The position numbers and the translations under genes are program-made. The notes under the pieces were generated by a model, which was given only the letters and a program-made list of their open reading frames with translations, searched no databases and was not told the origin of the DNA. A stretch of 64,000 bases of DNA from Aurantimonas sp036549475 (GTDB lineage Bacteria > Pseudomonadota > Alphaproteobacteria > Rhizobiales > Rhizobiaceae): contig NZ_JAZHLI010000018.1 of assembly GCF_036549475.1 (NCBI RefSeq), positions 1 to 64,000 on the forward strand, written 5' to 3'. This document shows positions 1-9,131 of the stretch, one piece after another. How positions within the stretch are numbered: position 1 is the first letter of the stretch; each line of letters starts with the position of its first letter.

Positions 1-96
1 ATGCAGAAGGACGGCTCAAAGGAATCCTTGAAGGGGAAATTCCAAAGGGCAGGCTGGGACAATGCATTCCTCTCTCGCCTGCTCAGCCTGTTCTGA
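1..96 (+). other. possible 3' end of a gene entering the window
   Basis: Frame 1 is open from the first base to a TGA at 94-96 and would encode about 31 residues rich in Lys and Ser. It could be the end of a gene that starts before the window or a chance ORF. There is no recognisable motif. Confidence 0.2.
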
Positions 97-509
97 AATG
101 CGATTGCCCTGGGATGTCGATGTGAGCCATTGTCTTTCGCGTCCCTGTCGCTGTTGATCGGTTGCTGTCCGATGGCCCGAGAATGGCGCCTTCGACTGAA
201 GGCCTGCTTAAAGTTCTCGCTTAATTTGCATTAAATGCGAACGATCTCCCGCCGGGCCGGAGATCCGGCATGGCATTGATCCCAAAAGCAGAAATCGGAT
301 TTCTTCAGGACTTGACGCTTCGGCAGATTCAGGTCCCGCTAACCGCGAATTCGCATTGCCTGCCCCATGGGTAGCGTCGCGTGCCTTCCCGCCCCCTGGT
401 CGGCCCGGCCACCGGGCATTGCCATTTCCCGCGGCTCGTTTACTCTTACGTGAAGGGAAGCATCACGGCGCCGAGGAGAGCGTCGGCTGGCCCTGATGGG
501 AGCGAGAAC
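97..509. other. intergenic region with an AT-rich island
   Basis: I see no gene here. Around 208-240 there is an AT-rich patch with three TTAA tetramers and a small palindrome (GCATT-A-AATGC, 228-238), unusual in this GC-rich background. It may hold promoter or regulator sites for the DUF2147 gene that follows, but no clear -35/-10 pair can be assigned. Confidence 0.3.
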
Positions 510-854
510 ATGAAACGACTGATACTGGCCATGGCACTCGGCCTCGGCATGGGCGGCGTCGCGCAGGCCGATCCGATCGAGGGCAACTGGAAAATGCCGT
601 CCGGCTACAATGCGAAGATCGCCGGCTGCGGCGGCGCATTCTGCCTGACCTACACGACCGGCCCCCACCAGGGAAAAACCTTCGGGCAGCTGCAGCCCTC
701 CGGCAACGGCCGCTATGCCGGCACGGTCACCGACTATACCAAGGGCGGCAAGGAATATTCCGGCAAGGGCAGCCTGTCCGGCAACACGCTGTCGGTCTCG
801 GGCTGCGTCCTCGGCGGCCTGATCTGCCGCTCGCAGAGCCTCACCCGGCTCTGA
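510..854 (+). CDS. DUF2147 family secreted protein (first of two)
   Basis: A 114-residue protein with a Sec signal peptide ending near VAQA-DP. It then has the DUF2147 pattern: IEGNWK near the start, a GCGG/C motif, a Y-G core and the ending GCVLGGLICRSQ. The ATG at 510 is chosen over an upstream in-frame ATG at 381 because it begins the signal peptide and has GGGAG at about 10 nt. DUF2147 proteins are small periplasmic or secreted beta-rich proteins of unclear function. A second, shorter paralogue follows at 1030, so this looks like a local duplication. The biochemical role is unknown. Confidence 0.85.
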   Translation: MKRLILAMALGLGMGGVAQADPIEGNWKMPSGYNAKIAGCGGAFCLTYTTGPHQGKTFGQLQPSGNGRYAGTVTDYTKGGKEYSGKGSLSGNTLSVSGCVLGGLICRSQSLTRL

Positions 855-1029
855 TCCGCCCCCGCGGGCAGGTGCCAGTCCCTGCCCGCACGCCCCGAGA
901 GGTGCGAAATCCGCGCGCCCGGTCACCGGCGCTCAAGCAATCGTCAACGTTGGCCCCGGACATGCGGCAACCTTGCCGTGGGCCGCGCGTTCGCTCTGTT
1001 TGACCCGAAACAGACGATTGGAGCCTTCC

Positions 1030-1368
1030 ATGAAGACGATCCTGCTGGCGGCCGCGGCCGCCGTAGCCCTCGGAACCTCCGCAATGGCCGCCGAGCCGAT
1101 CGTCGGCAAGTGGCGTGCGCCCGGCGGCGGGATCGTGCAGGTGTCCGACTGCGGCGGCGCCTATTGCGCCGAGGTCATCTCCGGCCAGCACAAGGGCAAG
1201 TCGGTCGGTCGGATGTCGGGAAGTGGCGCCCAGTATGATGGCGAGGTCACCGATCCGCGCGACGACCGCACCTATAGCGGCCGTGCCGTTATCCAGGGCG
1301 ACCGGCTGGAACTGACCGGTTGCGCCCTGAAGATCTTCTGCAAGACCCAGGTCTGGGTGAAGATCTGA
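1030..1368 (+). CDS. DUF2147 family secreted protein (second of two)
   Basis: A 112-residue protein with a signal peptide cleaved near AMA-AEP. The mature part has IVGKWRAPGGG, paired cysteines (DCGGAYC), and GCALKIFCKTQVWVKI at the end, all typical of DUF2147. The ATG at 1030 is the likely start because the longer frame from 973 would bury the signal peptide. It lies 175 bp after the first copy in the same orientation. The two copies differ in the C-terminal cysteine loop, which suggests an old duplication. Function is unknown; an envelope role is inferred only from export. Confidence 0.83.
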   Translation: MKTILLAAAAAVALGTSAMAAEPIVGKWRAPGGGIVQVSDCGGAYCAEVISGQHKGKSVGRMSGSGAQYDGEVTDPRDDRTYSGRAVIQGDRLELTGCALKIFCKTQVWVKI

Positions 1369-1503
1369 CCCGGCAGCCTTCGCCGCCCGCAGCAGGGCGG
1401 CGCCTCGCCGGTAGGCCCTGTCACGGCCCGGCCCGCCAAGTGTCACATAAGGTTCAAACCAGCGCCCTGTGCAATTATGGCGAAAATGCTGTAGGGCGTA
1501 ACC

Positions 1504-1704
1504 ATGATGACACGATTGACCGCGCTGACGGTCCTGATCGCCGGTATCGGCGCCGTCCTGAGCCTCCTCGCGCATGATGCGGGTGATCGTCCGGGCAGTG
1601 CCTTCGGCACGGTTTCCGGCGGCGACTGCAATTATCGGACCGGCATCGTCTGCACGCTCGTCCGCGACCCCCTCGTGGTCGAGGACACGACCAGCGGTTT
1701 TTGA
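1504..1704 (+). CDS. small predicted exported protein, unknown
   Basis: A 66-residue ORF with a hydrophobic N-terminus (residues about 4-22) that could be a signal peptide or anchor. A short tail has two cysteines (GDCNYRTGIVC). It sits between DUF2147 and AMP nucleosidase genes on the same strand. No family is recognised and no good ribosome binding site is obvious. It may be real because the signal-like start and paired cysteines resemble its exported neighbours. Confidence 0.35.
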   Translation: MMTRLTALTVLIAGIGAVLSLLAHDAGDRPGSAFGTVSGGDCNYRTGIVCTLVRDPLVVEDTTSGF

Positions 1705-1749
1705 TCGCCGCCGTCTTCTCCCTGCCTTGGCGGGAAGCTAGACAGGGGC

Positions 1750-3252
1750 ATGACCGAGTTCGCTCCCAAGCCGGCCGAGAGCCGCATCCTCACCCCCGAG
1801 CCCGCCGAGCGTCGTCCCTTCTGGGACGCCAAGGACGCCGTGGCGGAACTCATCCGCCTGTATGGCCGCTCCGTCGCCTTCCTGTCCGACAGCTTCGATG
1901 CCGTCCTGAAGGATGGCGAGCTCGACCATCGCTACCGCGCCTATTATCCGGAGATCTCGCTGGCGACGACGACCCATGCGCGGGTCGATTCGCGGCTGGC
2001 CTTCGGCCATGTTCCGCGTCCCGGCCGCTATGCTGCGACGGTCACGCGGCCCGATCTCTTCGAGCGCTATCTGGTTGACCAGATCACCCTGCTCATCCGC
2101 AATCACGGCCAGCCGGTCTCGATCGGTGATTCCACCACGCCGATCCCGCTGCATTTCGCCTTCGGCGAAGGCACCTATGTGGACGGCAGCATGGCCGACC
2201 GGCTCGACAGGCCGCTGCGGGACGTCTTCGACGTGCCGGACCTGGAGGCGACGGACGACCGCATCGTCAACGGCAATCACGAGACGCCGCCCGGCGAGGA
2301 CATGCCGCTGGCCCCCTTCACGGCCCAGCGCGTCGACTATTCATTGCACCGGCTGTCCCACTACACGGCGACCCATCCGGAGCATTTCCAGAACTTCGTC
2401 CTGTTCACCAACTACCAGTTCTACATCGACGAATTCTGCATGATGGCCCGCGAGACGATGATGCGCGGCGGCGAGGGCTATGCCGAATTCGTCGAGCCGG
2501 GCAATGTCGTCACCAGCCCCGGCGAGGCCAAGCCGCATCACGGCATCGCGCCGCTGCGCCTGCCCCAGATGCCGGCCTATCACCTGAAGCGCGCTGACGG
2601 CCACGGCATCACCATGGTCAATATCGGCGTCGGCCCGTCCAACGCCAAGACGATCACCGACCATATCGCGGTGCTGCGCCCCCATGCCTGGCTGATGCTC
2701 GGCCATTGCGCCGGCCTCCGGAACAGCCAGGAACTGGGCGACTACGTCCTGGCCCATGCCTATGTCCGCGAGGACCACGTCCTCGACGCCGACCTGCCGG
2801 TCTGGGTGCCCATCCCGGCGCTCGCCGAAGTGCAGGTGGCGCTCGAGAAGGCCGTGGAGGAAGTCACCGGCCTGTCCGGCTACGAGCTGAAGAAGATCAT
2901 GCGCACCGGCACCGTGGCGACCATCGACAACCGCAACTGGGAACTGCGCGACCATCGCGAGCCGGTCGAGCGCTTGTCCCAGTCGCGGGCGATCGCGCTG
3001 GACATGGAATCGGCGACCATCGCGGCCAACGGCTTCCGCTTCCGCGTGCCCTACGGCACGCTGCTCTGTGTCTCCGACAAGCCGCTGCATGGCGAATTGA
3101 AGCTGCCCGGCATGGCGACGGAATTCTACAAGCGCCAGGTCGCCCAGCATTTGCGCATCGGCATGCGGGCGCTGGAGCTGATGTCCGAGCTGCCCTTCGA
3201 ACGGGTGCATTCGCGCAAGCTGCGCTCCTTCTTCGAGACGGCGTTCCAGTAG
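1750..3252 (+). CDS. amn: AMP nucleosidase
   Basis: A 500-residue protein, close to the usual length of Amn (EC 3.2.2.4), which hydrolyses AMP to adenine and ribose 5-phosphate in purine turnover. The N-terminal half is the Amn-specific domain. The C-terminal half is the nucleoside phosphorylase fold, with VNIGVGPSNAKTITDHIAVLRP, a GHCAGLR motif and the acidic substrate-binding segment ALDMESATIAANG. The ATG at 1750 follows CAGGGG closely. The next gene starts 3 nt after the stop, so the two are probably co-transcribed. Confidence 0.95.
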   Translation: MTEFAPKPAESRILTPEPAERRPFWDAKDAVAELIRLYGRSVAFLSDSFDAVLKDGELDHRYRAYYPEISLATTTHARVDSRLAFGHVPRPGRYAATVTRPDLFERYLVDQITLLIRNHGQPVSIGDSTTPIPLHFAFGEGTYVDGSMADRLDRPLRDVFDVPDLEATDDRIVNGNHETPPGEDMPLAPFTAQRVDYSLHRLSHYTATHPEHFQNFVLFTNYQFYIDEFCMMARETMMRGGEGYAEFVEPGNVVTSPGEAKPHHGIAPLRLPQMPAYHLKRADGHGITMVNIGVGPSNAKTITDHIAVLRPHAWLMLGHCAGLRNSQELGDYVLAHAYVREDHVLDADLPVWVPIPALAEVQVALEKAVEEVTGLSGYELKKIMRTGTVATIDNRNWELRDHREPVERLSQSRAIALDMESATIAANGFRFRVPYGTLLCVSDKPLHGELKLPGMATEFYKRQVAQHLRIGMRALELMSELPFERVHSRKLRSFFETAFQ

Positions 3253-3255
3253 GCG

Positions 3256-4263
3256 ATGGCCGTGGGCGAGCATCCGACGTCACGCGGCCGCATCGCCTGC
3301 ACGCTTCTTGTTGCCGTCAGCCTGCTGGCGGGTCTGGCGCTGGTCGCGGGTTTCTTCGGCGAGATCGTGCCGTTCTTCGATTCGGTGGCGCATTTCCGCG
3401 CCCATCTGGCGGGTGTGCTCCTGCTGGCCGGGGTGCTGCTGCTCGCGGCCCGCCCGGTCGCGGTCGGGCTCCTGGCCGCAGCTCTCGGCGGGATCGCCCT
3501 CGTGACCGTCGCCCCCCACATGCTGCCGCAGACCGCGCCGCAGACGGAAAAGCCTGCGGCCACCTACACGCTGCTGCAGATGAACCTGCGCTGGAACGCC
3601 GAGGACAGGGCGGCGGCGATCCGCCTCATCGGCCGTCTGCAGCCGGACGTCGTCGCACTCGAGGAGGCCAGCGCAGAGTGGCGCCCGATGCTCGCGTCGC
3701 TGGAGGGTCGCTACCCGTACCGCGTCGACTGCGGCGGGCCGGACACTTTCGGCAAGCTGACATTGCTGTCGCGGCGCAACTTCCTGCCAGGCGACGCCGG
3801 CACGTGCGACGCCGACAACGGCTTCCTCAGCCGGGCCGTGAGCTTCAATGGCAGCCCCGTGACCATCGCCGTCCAGCATCTGCGCTGGCCGTGGCCGGGG
3901 CCGCAGTGGCGGCAGATCCGGCGCCTGGAAAGCCGGCTCGAGGCCCTCGCCGCGCCGACCCTGATCGCCGGCGACTTCAACGCCGCACCGTGGAGCGCGG
4001 CCCTGCAACGCTACGCCATGCTCTCCGGCACGACCATCGTCCCTCAGGTCGGCCCGACCTGGCTGCCACGCCCGCTGACGGCATGGCTCGCAGCCTATGC
4101 CGGCCTGCCGATCGACCATTTTCTCGTCGGCGACGGCGTCGAGATCGTCGACGTCGCCCGGCAAGAGGCCACCGGTTCGGACCATCTCCCGGTGCTCCTG
4201 ACCTTCGCCGTCCCTGCCGCCGAAACGATCGACCCGGCGTTGGAGACGGCGGGGCGCGACTAG
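3256..4263 (+). CDS. endonuclease/exonuclease/phosphatase family protein, membrane-anchored
   Basis: A 335-residue protein with three hydrophobic segments in the first 95 residues, followed by an endonuclease/exonuclease/phosphatase domain. Family landmarks are visible in order: QMNLRWNAED (Asn), DVVALEEAS (metal-binding Glu), IAGDFNAAPWS (catalytic Asp-Asn), and ATGSDHLPVL (the terminal SDH triad). The domain probably faces the periplasm and cleaves a phosphoester, but the substrate cannot be predicted. It starts 3 nt after the amn stop. Confidence 0.9.
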   Translation: MAVGEHPTSRGRIACTLLVAVSLLAGLALVAGFFGEIVPFFDSVAHFRAHLAGVLLLAGVLLLAARPVAVGLLAAALGGIALVTVAPHMLPQTAPQTEKPAATYTLLQMNLRWNAEDRAAAIRLIGRLQPDVVALEEASAEWRPMLASLEGRYPYRVDCGGPDTFGKLTLLSRRNFLPGDAGTCDADNGFLSRAVSFNGSPVTIAVQHLRWPWPGPQWRQIRRLESRLEALAAPTLIAGDFNAAPWSAALQRYAMLSGTTIVPQVGPTWLPRPLTAWLAAYAGLPIDHFLVGDGVEIVDVARQEATGSDHLPVLLTFAVPAAETIDPALETAGRD

Positions 4264-4344
4264 GTGTCCATTCGGCGATGCCTCTGGTCGTCGACGTCTT
4301 GCGCCGGCATCCGCATCTGGATCAGTTCTTGACGAGCCCGCATT

Positions 4345-5313
4345 CTAGTAAAAGATGAAGTCGGAGGCATCGAGGTTTCCCGAGTTGAAGTTCACAAGCA
4401 CGATGATGTCGCCATTGCCTGCGTCGATGAACGTGTTGGCACCCTGCTGTGTTGTCGCCGCCTGGATTTCGGCAAAGTTCGAAAAGACGCCGCGCGAGAT
4501 GACAAAGCGATCGATGCCGTTTGTGAAATCGAAGATGGCGTCCTGCTGAAACCCGGTCGTGTCGAAGAGAAAGGAGTCGGCACCCGCGCCGCCCATCATG
4601 TAGTCGAAGCCGGACTCGGCCTTGAGCGTGTCGTTGCCATCGTCTCCCTGAAGGTAGTCGCCGCCCGCCCCGCCAAAGATGACGTCGTCGCCACCGTTGC
4701 CGATCAGGATGTCGTCGCCGTCGCCTCCGTCGATCGCGTCATTTCCACCGACGCCGGGATTGCCGTCGTCGCAGTAGATGGTGTCGTTGCCTTCCTCCCC
4801 AGAAATCACGTCGTTGTCGGCGCCGCCGGTGACAGCGTCATTCCCGTCGCCGGCCTTGATGGTGTCGTTTCCTGCGTTGCCGGAAATCTGGTCGTTGCCC
4901 TCGCCGCCGGTCGCCGCATCGTTGCCAGTGCCAAGGACGAAGTAATCTTCCCCGCGACCGCCATCGGCAAAATCGTTCCCGGAACCGCCGAAAATGGAAT
5001 CGTTGCCCTCGCCGCCAATCAGGACGTCATTGTCGCTGCCGCCGTCCAGCAGATCGTCGCCACGCCCGCCGTCGAGATAGTCGTCACCACTGCCGCCGCG
5101 CAGCCCGCCGGTCGATGACGTCAGGAAAATGCCGCCGGCTGAAATATTGACGCTGTTGTGGTCATTGCCATCACCACCATAGATGATGTCGTTGCCGGCG
5201 CCACCATTGAGCGAGTCAGAATCCTGACCTCCCTCAATATAGAGGTAATCCGCGCCTTCAAGTGGGAGCGATCGACGCCAGGGTTCGATGGAGAGCCGCG
5301 GGAGGTTTCGCAT
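4345..5313 (-). CDS. RTX (hemolysin-type) calcium-binding repeat protein, short
   Basis: About 322 residues made almost wholly of glycine-aspartate nonapeptides of the GGxGxDxx type (for example GGAGNDIIYGGDGND), which fold into a calcium beta-roll. The last ~80 residues (SFLFDTTGFQQDAIFDF to NLDASDFIFY) resemble the C-terminal type I secretion region of alphaproteobacterial RTX proteins. There is no N-terminal catalytic or adhesin domain. Repeats begin within 20 residues of the ATG at 5313, so it may be a stand-alone repeat protein or a 5'-truncated relic. The frame stays open to 5751, but that part overlaps the lprI-like gene and lacks repeats. No type I secretion genes are nearby. Confidence 0.75.
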   Translation of the reverse strand: MRNLPRLSIEPWRRSLPLEGADYLYIEGGQDSDSLNGGAGNDIIYGGDGNDHNSVNISAGGIFLTSSTGGLRGGSGDDYLDGGRGDDLLDGGSDNDVLIGGEGNDSIFGGSGNDFADGGRGEDYFVLGTGNDAATGGEGNDQISGNAGNDTIKAGDGNDAVTGGADNDVISGEEGNDTIYCDDGNPGVGGNDAIDGGDGDDILIGNGGDDVIFGGAGGDYLQGDDGNDTLKAESGFDYMMGGAGADSFLFDTTGFQQDAIFDFTNGIDRFVISRGVFSNFAEIQAATTQQGANTFIDAGNGDIIVLVNFNSGNLDASDFIFY

Positions 5314-5477
5314 GGCACGGCCGTCATGCTTGTGTGCCCCGCATAACGGATGGCGGACTCCGAGGATTCCAACAGCATCGAGGATCCGCGGGGAGCGGCT
5401 CCTCTCCCCCCGTTCCGGCCGTCGAGAAGGGCATCCCGTCCCACGACGTCCCGAACGGGACAGCCTTGGTCTTGCCC

Positions 5478-5870
5478 CTACATCGGGGCGACCGACGCCA
5501 GGATCTCGTTCAGCGCCTGGGTGCGCTGGGCGATGATGAAGGCGCGGCAGGACGGATACGACAGGTGCCGTCCGATCTGGCCGTATTCGACCGGATCCAG
5601 GTAGAACAGGCAGGTCTGGTCCCGATAGGTCAGCCACGCCCGCTGCTCGTCGCGCAGCATCGGCTGGCTGTCCTCCGGAAGTTCCGCCAGCAGCGCCTGC
5701 CAGGCGTCGTTGAGGCGCGCATCCTCGCGCTCCACCCACGCACCGCCGCACGCGCCCATGTCCTGCATGCTGGCATCGGCCTCGCGCAGGCAGGCATCAT
5801 AGGCGTCATCGGCGCGCGCCGGCAGCGCCAGCAGCGGCAGGACGAGGATCAGCGGCAAGGCCAGGCGCAT
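5478..5870 (-). CDS. LprI-like lysozyme inhibitor family protein (DUF1311)
   Basis: A 130-residue protein with a clear signal peptide (hydrophobic core, ending LPARA-DD). The mature part has the LprI N-terminal domain: a first Cys (YDACL), MGACGGAW, LNDAWQALL, and QRAWLTYRDQTCLFY. Family members are periplasmic, and LprI of Mycobacterium inhibits lysozyme. The actual function here is inferred. The ATG at 5870 fits the signal peptide. Confidence 0.83.
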   Translation of the reverse strand: MRLALPLILVLPLLALPARADDAYDACLREADASMQDMGACGGAWVEREDARLNDAWQALLAELPEDSQPMLRDEQRAWLTYRDQTCLFYLDPVEYGQIGRHLSYPSCRAFIIAQRTQALNEILASVAPM

Positions 5871-5928
5871 GGCGGACTCCCTTCACGGCACGACGGGCAA
5901 CACCGCGCTCTCCGGCGCGGCGCCGGGG

Positions 5929-7602
5929 TCACATCACCTGATAGACCGGCCCCTCGCCGCCCTGCGGCGGCACCCAGTTGATGTTCTGGTTCGGGTCCTT
6001 GATGTCGCAGGTCTTGCAGTGGACGCAGTTCTGGGCGTTGATGACGAACTTCTCCTCGCCGCCCTCCTGCACCCATTCATAGACCCCGGCCGGGCAATAG
6101 CGCTGGGACGGGCCGGCATAGACCGCGAATTCGGAATCGTGCTGCAGCTGCGGGTCCTTGACCTGCAGATGCACCGGCTGGTCTTCGTCGTGATTGGTGT
6201 TCGACAGGTATACCGAGGACACCTTGTCGAAGGTCAGCACGCGGTCCGGCCTCGGATAGTCGATCGCCGTGTGCCGGGCCGCCGGCTCCAGGCAGGCATG
6301 GTCCGGCTTGCCGTGCTTCTGGGTGCCGAAGAAGGAGAAGCCGAACAGCGAGTTCGTCCACATGTCGAGGCCGCCCAGACCGATGCCCAGCAGTGTGCCG
6401 TATTTCGACCAGAGCGGCTTGACGTTGCGCACCGGCTTCAGGTCCCGGCCGATCGGCGAGGCCCGCCATTCGTCGTCATAGGCCGACAGGACGTCGTGGG
6501 CGCGTCCGGCCTTGATCGCCTCGGCGGCCTTTTCCGCCGCCAGCATGCCCGACGTCATGGCGTTGTGGACGCCCTTGATCCGCGGCACGTTGACGAAGCC
6601 GGCCGAGCAGCCGATCAGCGCGCCGCCGGGGAAGACCAGCTTGGGCACCGACTGCCAGCCGCCCTCGGTGATGGCGCGCGCGCCATAGGCGATGCGCTTG
6701 CCGCCCTCCAGCAGTTCGGCGATGTCCGGATGGGTCTTGAAGCGCTGGAATTCCTCGAAGGGCGACAGATACGGGTTCTTGTAGTTCAGGTGGACGACAT
6801 AGCCGACATAGACCTGGTTCTCGGCCAGGTGATAGACGAAGGAGCCGCCGCCGGTGCCGCTGTCGAGCGGCCAGCCGAAGGAGTGCTGGACGCGCCCCGG
6901 CTTCGACTTGGCCGGGTCGATCTCCCACAATTCCTTCAGGCCGAGGCCGAACTTGGGTGGCTCGCGGCCCGCATCGAGGCCGTAGCCGCGGATCAGCTGC
7001 TTGGCCAGCGAGCCGCGCACCCCCTCGCCGATCATCACGTATTTGCCCATCAGCGCCATGCCGCGCTGGTACATCGTGCCGGGCTCGCCGCCGCGCGTGA
7101 CGCCCATGTCGCCGGTGGCCACGCCGATCACCGCATTGCTCTCGTCGTAGAGGATCTCGGACGCCGCGAAGCCGGGATAGATCTCGACGCCCAGCGCCTC
7201 TGCCTTCTCCGCCATCCACTTGCAGACGAGGCCGAGGGACACGACGAAATTGCCGTGATTGTTCATCAGCTTCGGCATCAGCATGTTGGGCAGCCGGAAC
7301 GAACCGCCGGAGCCGTAGAGATAGAAGCGGTCCTCCGTCACCTTGGTCTTGATCGGCGTCTCCTCCTCGCGCCATTCCGGCAGCAGCCGGTCGAGCGCCG
7401 AGGGATCGAGGACATTGCCGGACAGGACGTGGGCGCCGACCTCGGCGCCCTTTTCCAGCACCACGACCGACAATTCGGGGTCGATCTGCTTCAGGCGGAT
7501 CGCCGCCGACAGCCCGGCAGGCCCCGCGCCGACGATCACCACGTCGAATTCCATCGACTCGCGTTCGGGCAGGGCTTCGGTCTGGCTGGCGGTATCGCTC
7601 AT
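5929..7602 (-). CDS. etfD: electron transfer flavoprotein-ubiquinone oxidoreductase
   Basis: A 557-residue flavoprotein that passes electrons from ETF to ubiquinone at the membrane during beta-oxidation and amino acid catabolism. The N-terminal FAD site is GAGPAGLSAAIRLKQ. The C-terminus has the 4Fe-4S ferredoxin domain, with a Cys in RYCPAGVYEW and the cluster NCVHCKTCDIKDP. The ATG at 7602 (MSDTAS) is preferred over an in-frame start 26 codons upstream because homologues start shortly before the FAD motif. The gene is divergent from the SMR gene. ETF subunit genes are not in the window. Confidence 0.96.
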   Translation of the reverse strand: MSDTASQTEALPERESMEFDVVIVGAGPAGLSAAIRLKQIDPELSVVVLEKGAEVGAHVLSGNVLDPSALDRLLPEWREEETPIKTKVTEDRFYLYGSGGSFRLPNMLMPKLMNNHGNFVVSLGLVCKWMAEKAEALGVEIYPGFAASEILYDESNAVIGVATGDMGVTRGGEPGTMYQRGMALMGKYVMIGEGVRGSLAKQLIRGYGLDAGREPPKFGLGLKELWEIDPAKSKPGRVQHSFGWPLDSGTGGGSFVYHLAENQVYVGYVVHLNYKNPYLSPFEEFQRFKTHPDIAELLEGGKRIAYGARAITEGGWQSVPKLVFPGGALIGCSAGFVNVPRIKGVHNAMTSGMLAAEKAAEAIKAGRAHDVLSAYDDEWRASPIGRDLKPVRNVKPLWSKYGTLLGIGLGGLDMWTNSLFGFSFFGTQKHGKPDHACLEPAARHTAIDYPRPDRVLTFDKVSSVYLSNTNHDEDQPVHLQVKDPQLQHDSEFAVYAGPSQRYCPAGVYEWVQEGGEEKFVINAQNCVHCKTCDIKDPNQNINWVPPQGGEGPVYQVM

Positions 7603-7831
7603 CGTCACGGGGTCCTTTCGCTGGCGCAGGCACATGCCGCGCGCGCTCGATCCTGTTTGCGCGCCGTGCCGTCGTCCCAAAGACTAGGGCACGGGCCTGT
7701 CTGGACGAGTTCTAACCGGATTGACGTGTCCGTCAAACAGCGCGCATCGGGCCGATCGTCTCGGGGGCGCGCCCTTGACGGGTGGCCCTGCCGGGGATCA
7801 GACAGGCGCGGCTCGAAACGGGGAGACCGGC

Positions 7832-8161
7832 TTGAACGCGCTCTATCTCGGTATCGCGATTCTCTGCGAGATCGTCGGTACCACGGCTCTCAAATCCACC
7901 ATGGGCTTCACCAGGCTGCTGCCGTCGCTGGTGACCGTGGTGTCCTACGTGCTGGCCTTCTATTTCCTGTCGCTGCCGCTGCGCACCATGCCGGTCGGCA
8001 TCATCTACGCCATCTGGTCGGGCACCGGCATCGTGCTGCTGGCACTAATCGACCTGTTCTGGTTCCGCATCGCCATCGATCTTCCCGGCTTTCTGGGGTT
8101 GGCGCTGATCGTCGCCGGCGTTCTCGTGATCAATCTCTACTCCCAGTCGCTGGGCCATTGA
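7832..8161 (+). CDS. small multidrug resistance (SMR/EmrE-type) efflux protein
   Basis: A 109-residue protein with four transmembrane helices. The start is probably TTG at 7832: GGGGAGA sits about 6 nt upstream and this gives the family length of 105-110, whereas the ATG at 7721 adds an unrelated arginine/glycine-rich tail. The key acidic residue of helix 1 is Glu13 (LCEIVGTTALKS), equivalent to EmrE Glu14. PVGIIYAIWSGTGIV matches the EmrE branch better than the SugE branch. It likely exchanges protons for lipophilic cations or similar small toxic compounds as a dimer. Confidence 0.9.
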   Translation: MNALYLGIAILCEIVGTTALKSTMGFTRLLPSLVTVVSYVLAFYFLSLPLRTMPVGIIYAIWSGTGIVLLALIDLFWFRIAIDLPGFLGLALIVAGVLVINLYSQSLGH

Positions 8162-8210
8162 CGCTCTGACCGCCGTCGCGCGGCGCGCGAAAATCGGCTA
8201 GGGAAAGGCC

Positions 8211-9131
8211 ATGAACGCCGAGCCCAATCCCATCGACCGCGAGGCGGCGATCGTCCTCCTCGAATGGTATCGCGCCGCCGGCGTCGATGCGGTGATCGGC
8301 GACGTTCCGCGCGACCGGTTTGCCGAGACCAGGGCCGAGACCGCCGCCCGCAAGGCAAGGCGCGGCCAGCCCGAGGCAGCACCGCCGCCCGCAGCCGTTC
8401 CGGCGCGCCCGGCATCGCGTCCCGCCGCCACCGCCGCCCCGAGTTCCGCACCTGCGGAACTGGCCGGCGAAGGCAGCTTCCCGGCGCCGCGCATCGCGGT
8501 TCCCGACGACATCGCCGTCGCCGATGCCCGCGAACGCGCCCGCTCGGCGGCGACCCTTGCCGAACTGCGTGCCGCGCTCGACGATTTCGACGGCTGCAAT
8601 TTGCGCATCTCGGCCCGCTCGACGGTCTTCGGGGACGGCAGCGAGACCGCCGACCTGATGCTGGTCGGCGAGGCCCCCGGCCGCGAGGAGGACACCGCCG
8701 GCGTGCCCTTCGTCGGGCGGTCCGGGCAGCTCCTCAACCGGATGCTGGAATCCATAGGGCTGGAGCGCGAGGCGGTGCGGGTGACGAACACCGTGCCCTG
8801 GCGCCCGCCCGGCAACCGCCCGCCGACGCCGGCCGAAACGCAGATCTGCCTGCCCTTCGTCCAGCGTCATATCGAGCTGGTGCGCCCGAAGATCCTGGTC
8901 TGCCTCGGCTCGCCGTCGACCAAGGCGATCCTCGGTGCGCAGGAGGGGATCCTGCGCGTTCGCGGCCGCTGGACCACCTACAGCTTCGGGCTGGAGGAAG
9001 GCGATGCCATCGACGCGGTGGCGATGCTGCATCCGGCCTATCTGCTGCGCCAGCCGGCGCAGAAGCGCCTCGCCTGGCGCGATCTGATCGCCCTGCGCGA
9101 GCGGCTGGTGGAAAAAACCACATCAGGCTGA
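8211..9131 (+). CDS. uracil-DNA glycosylase, family 4 type
   Basis: A 306-residue protein. The first ~110 residues are an Ala/Pro-rich linker region. The glycosylase domain follows, with MLVGEAPGREEDTAG, PFVGRSGQLLNRML, NTVPWRPPGNRPPTPAE and the C-terminal HPAYLLRQP motif. It removes uracil from DNA to start base excision repair. The usual iron-sulfur ligands look incomplete: I see single cysteines in FDGCNLR, QICLPF and LVCLG, and the normal N-terminal CxxC is reduced to one Cys. The gene starts 49 nt after the SMR gene. Confidence 0.88.
   Translation: MNAEPNPIDREAAIVLLEWYRAAGVDAVIGDVPRDRFAETRAETAARKARRGQPEAAPPPAAVPARPASRPAATAAPSSAPAELAGEGSFPAPRIAVPDDIAVADARERARSAATLAELRAALDDFDGCNLRISARSTVFGDGSETADLMLVGEAPGREEDTAGVPFVGRSGQLLNRMLESIGLEREAVRVTNTVPWRPPGNRPPTPAETQICLPFVQRHIELVRPKILVCLGSPSTKAILGAQEGILRVRGRWTTYSFGLEEGDAIDAVAMLHPAYLLRQPAQKRLAWRDLIALRERLVEKTTSG

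Noticed and set aside
5314..5751. N-terminal extension of the RTX frame
   Set aside because: No repeats or domain, and it overlaps the signal-peptide-bearing lprI-like gene.
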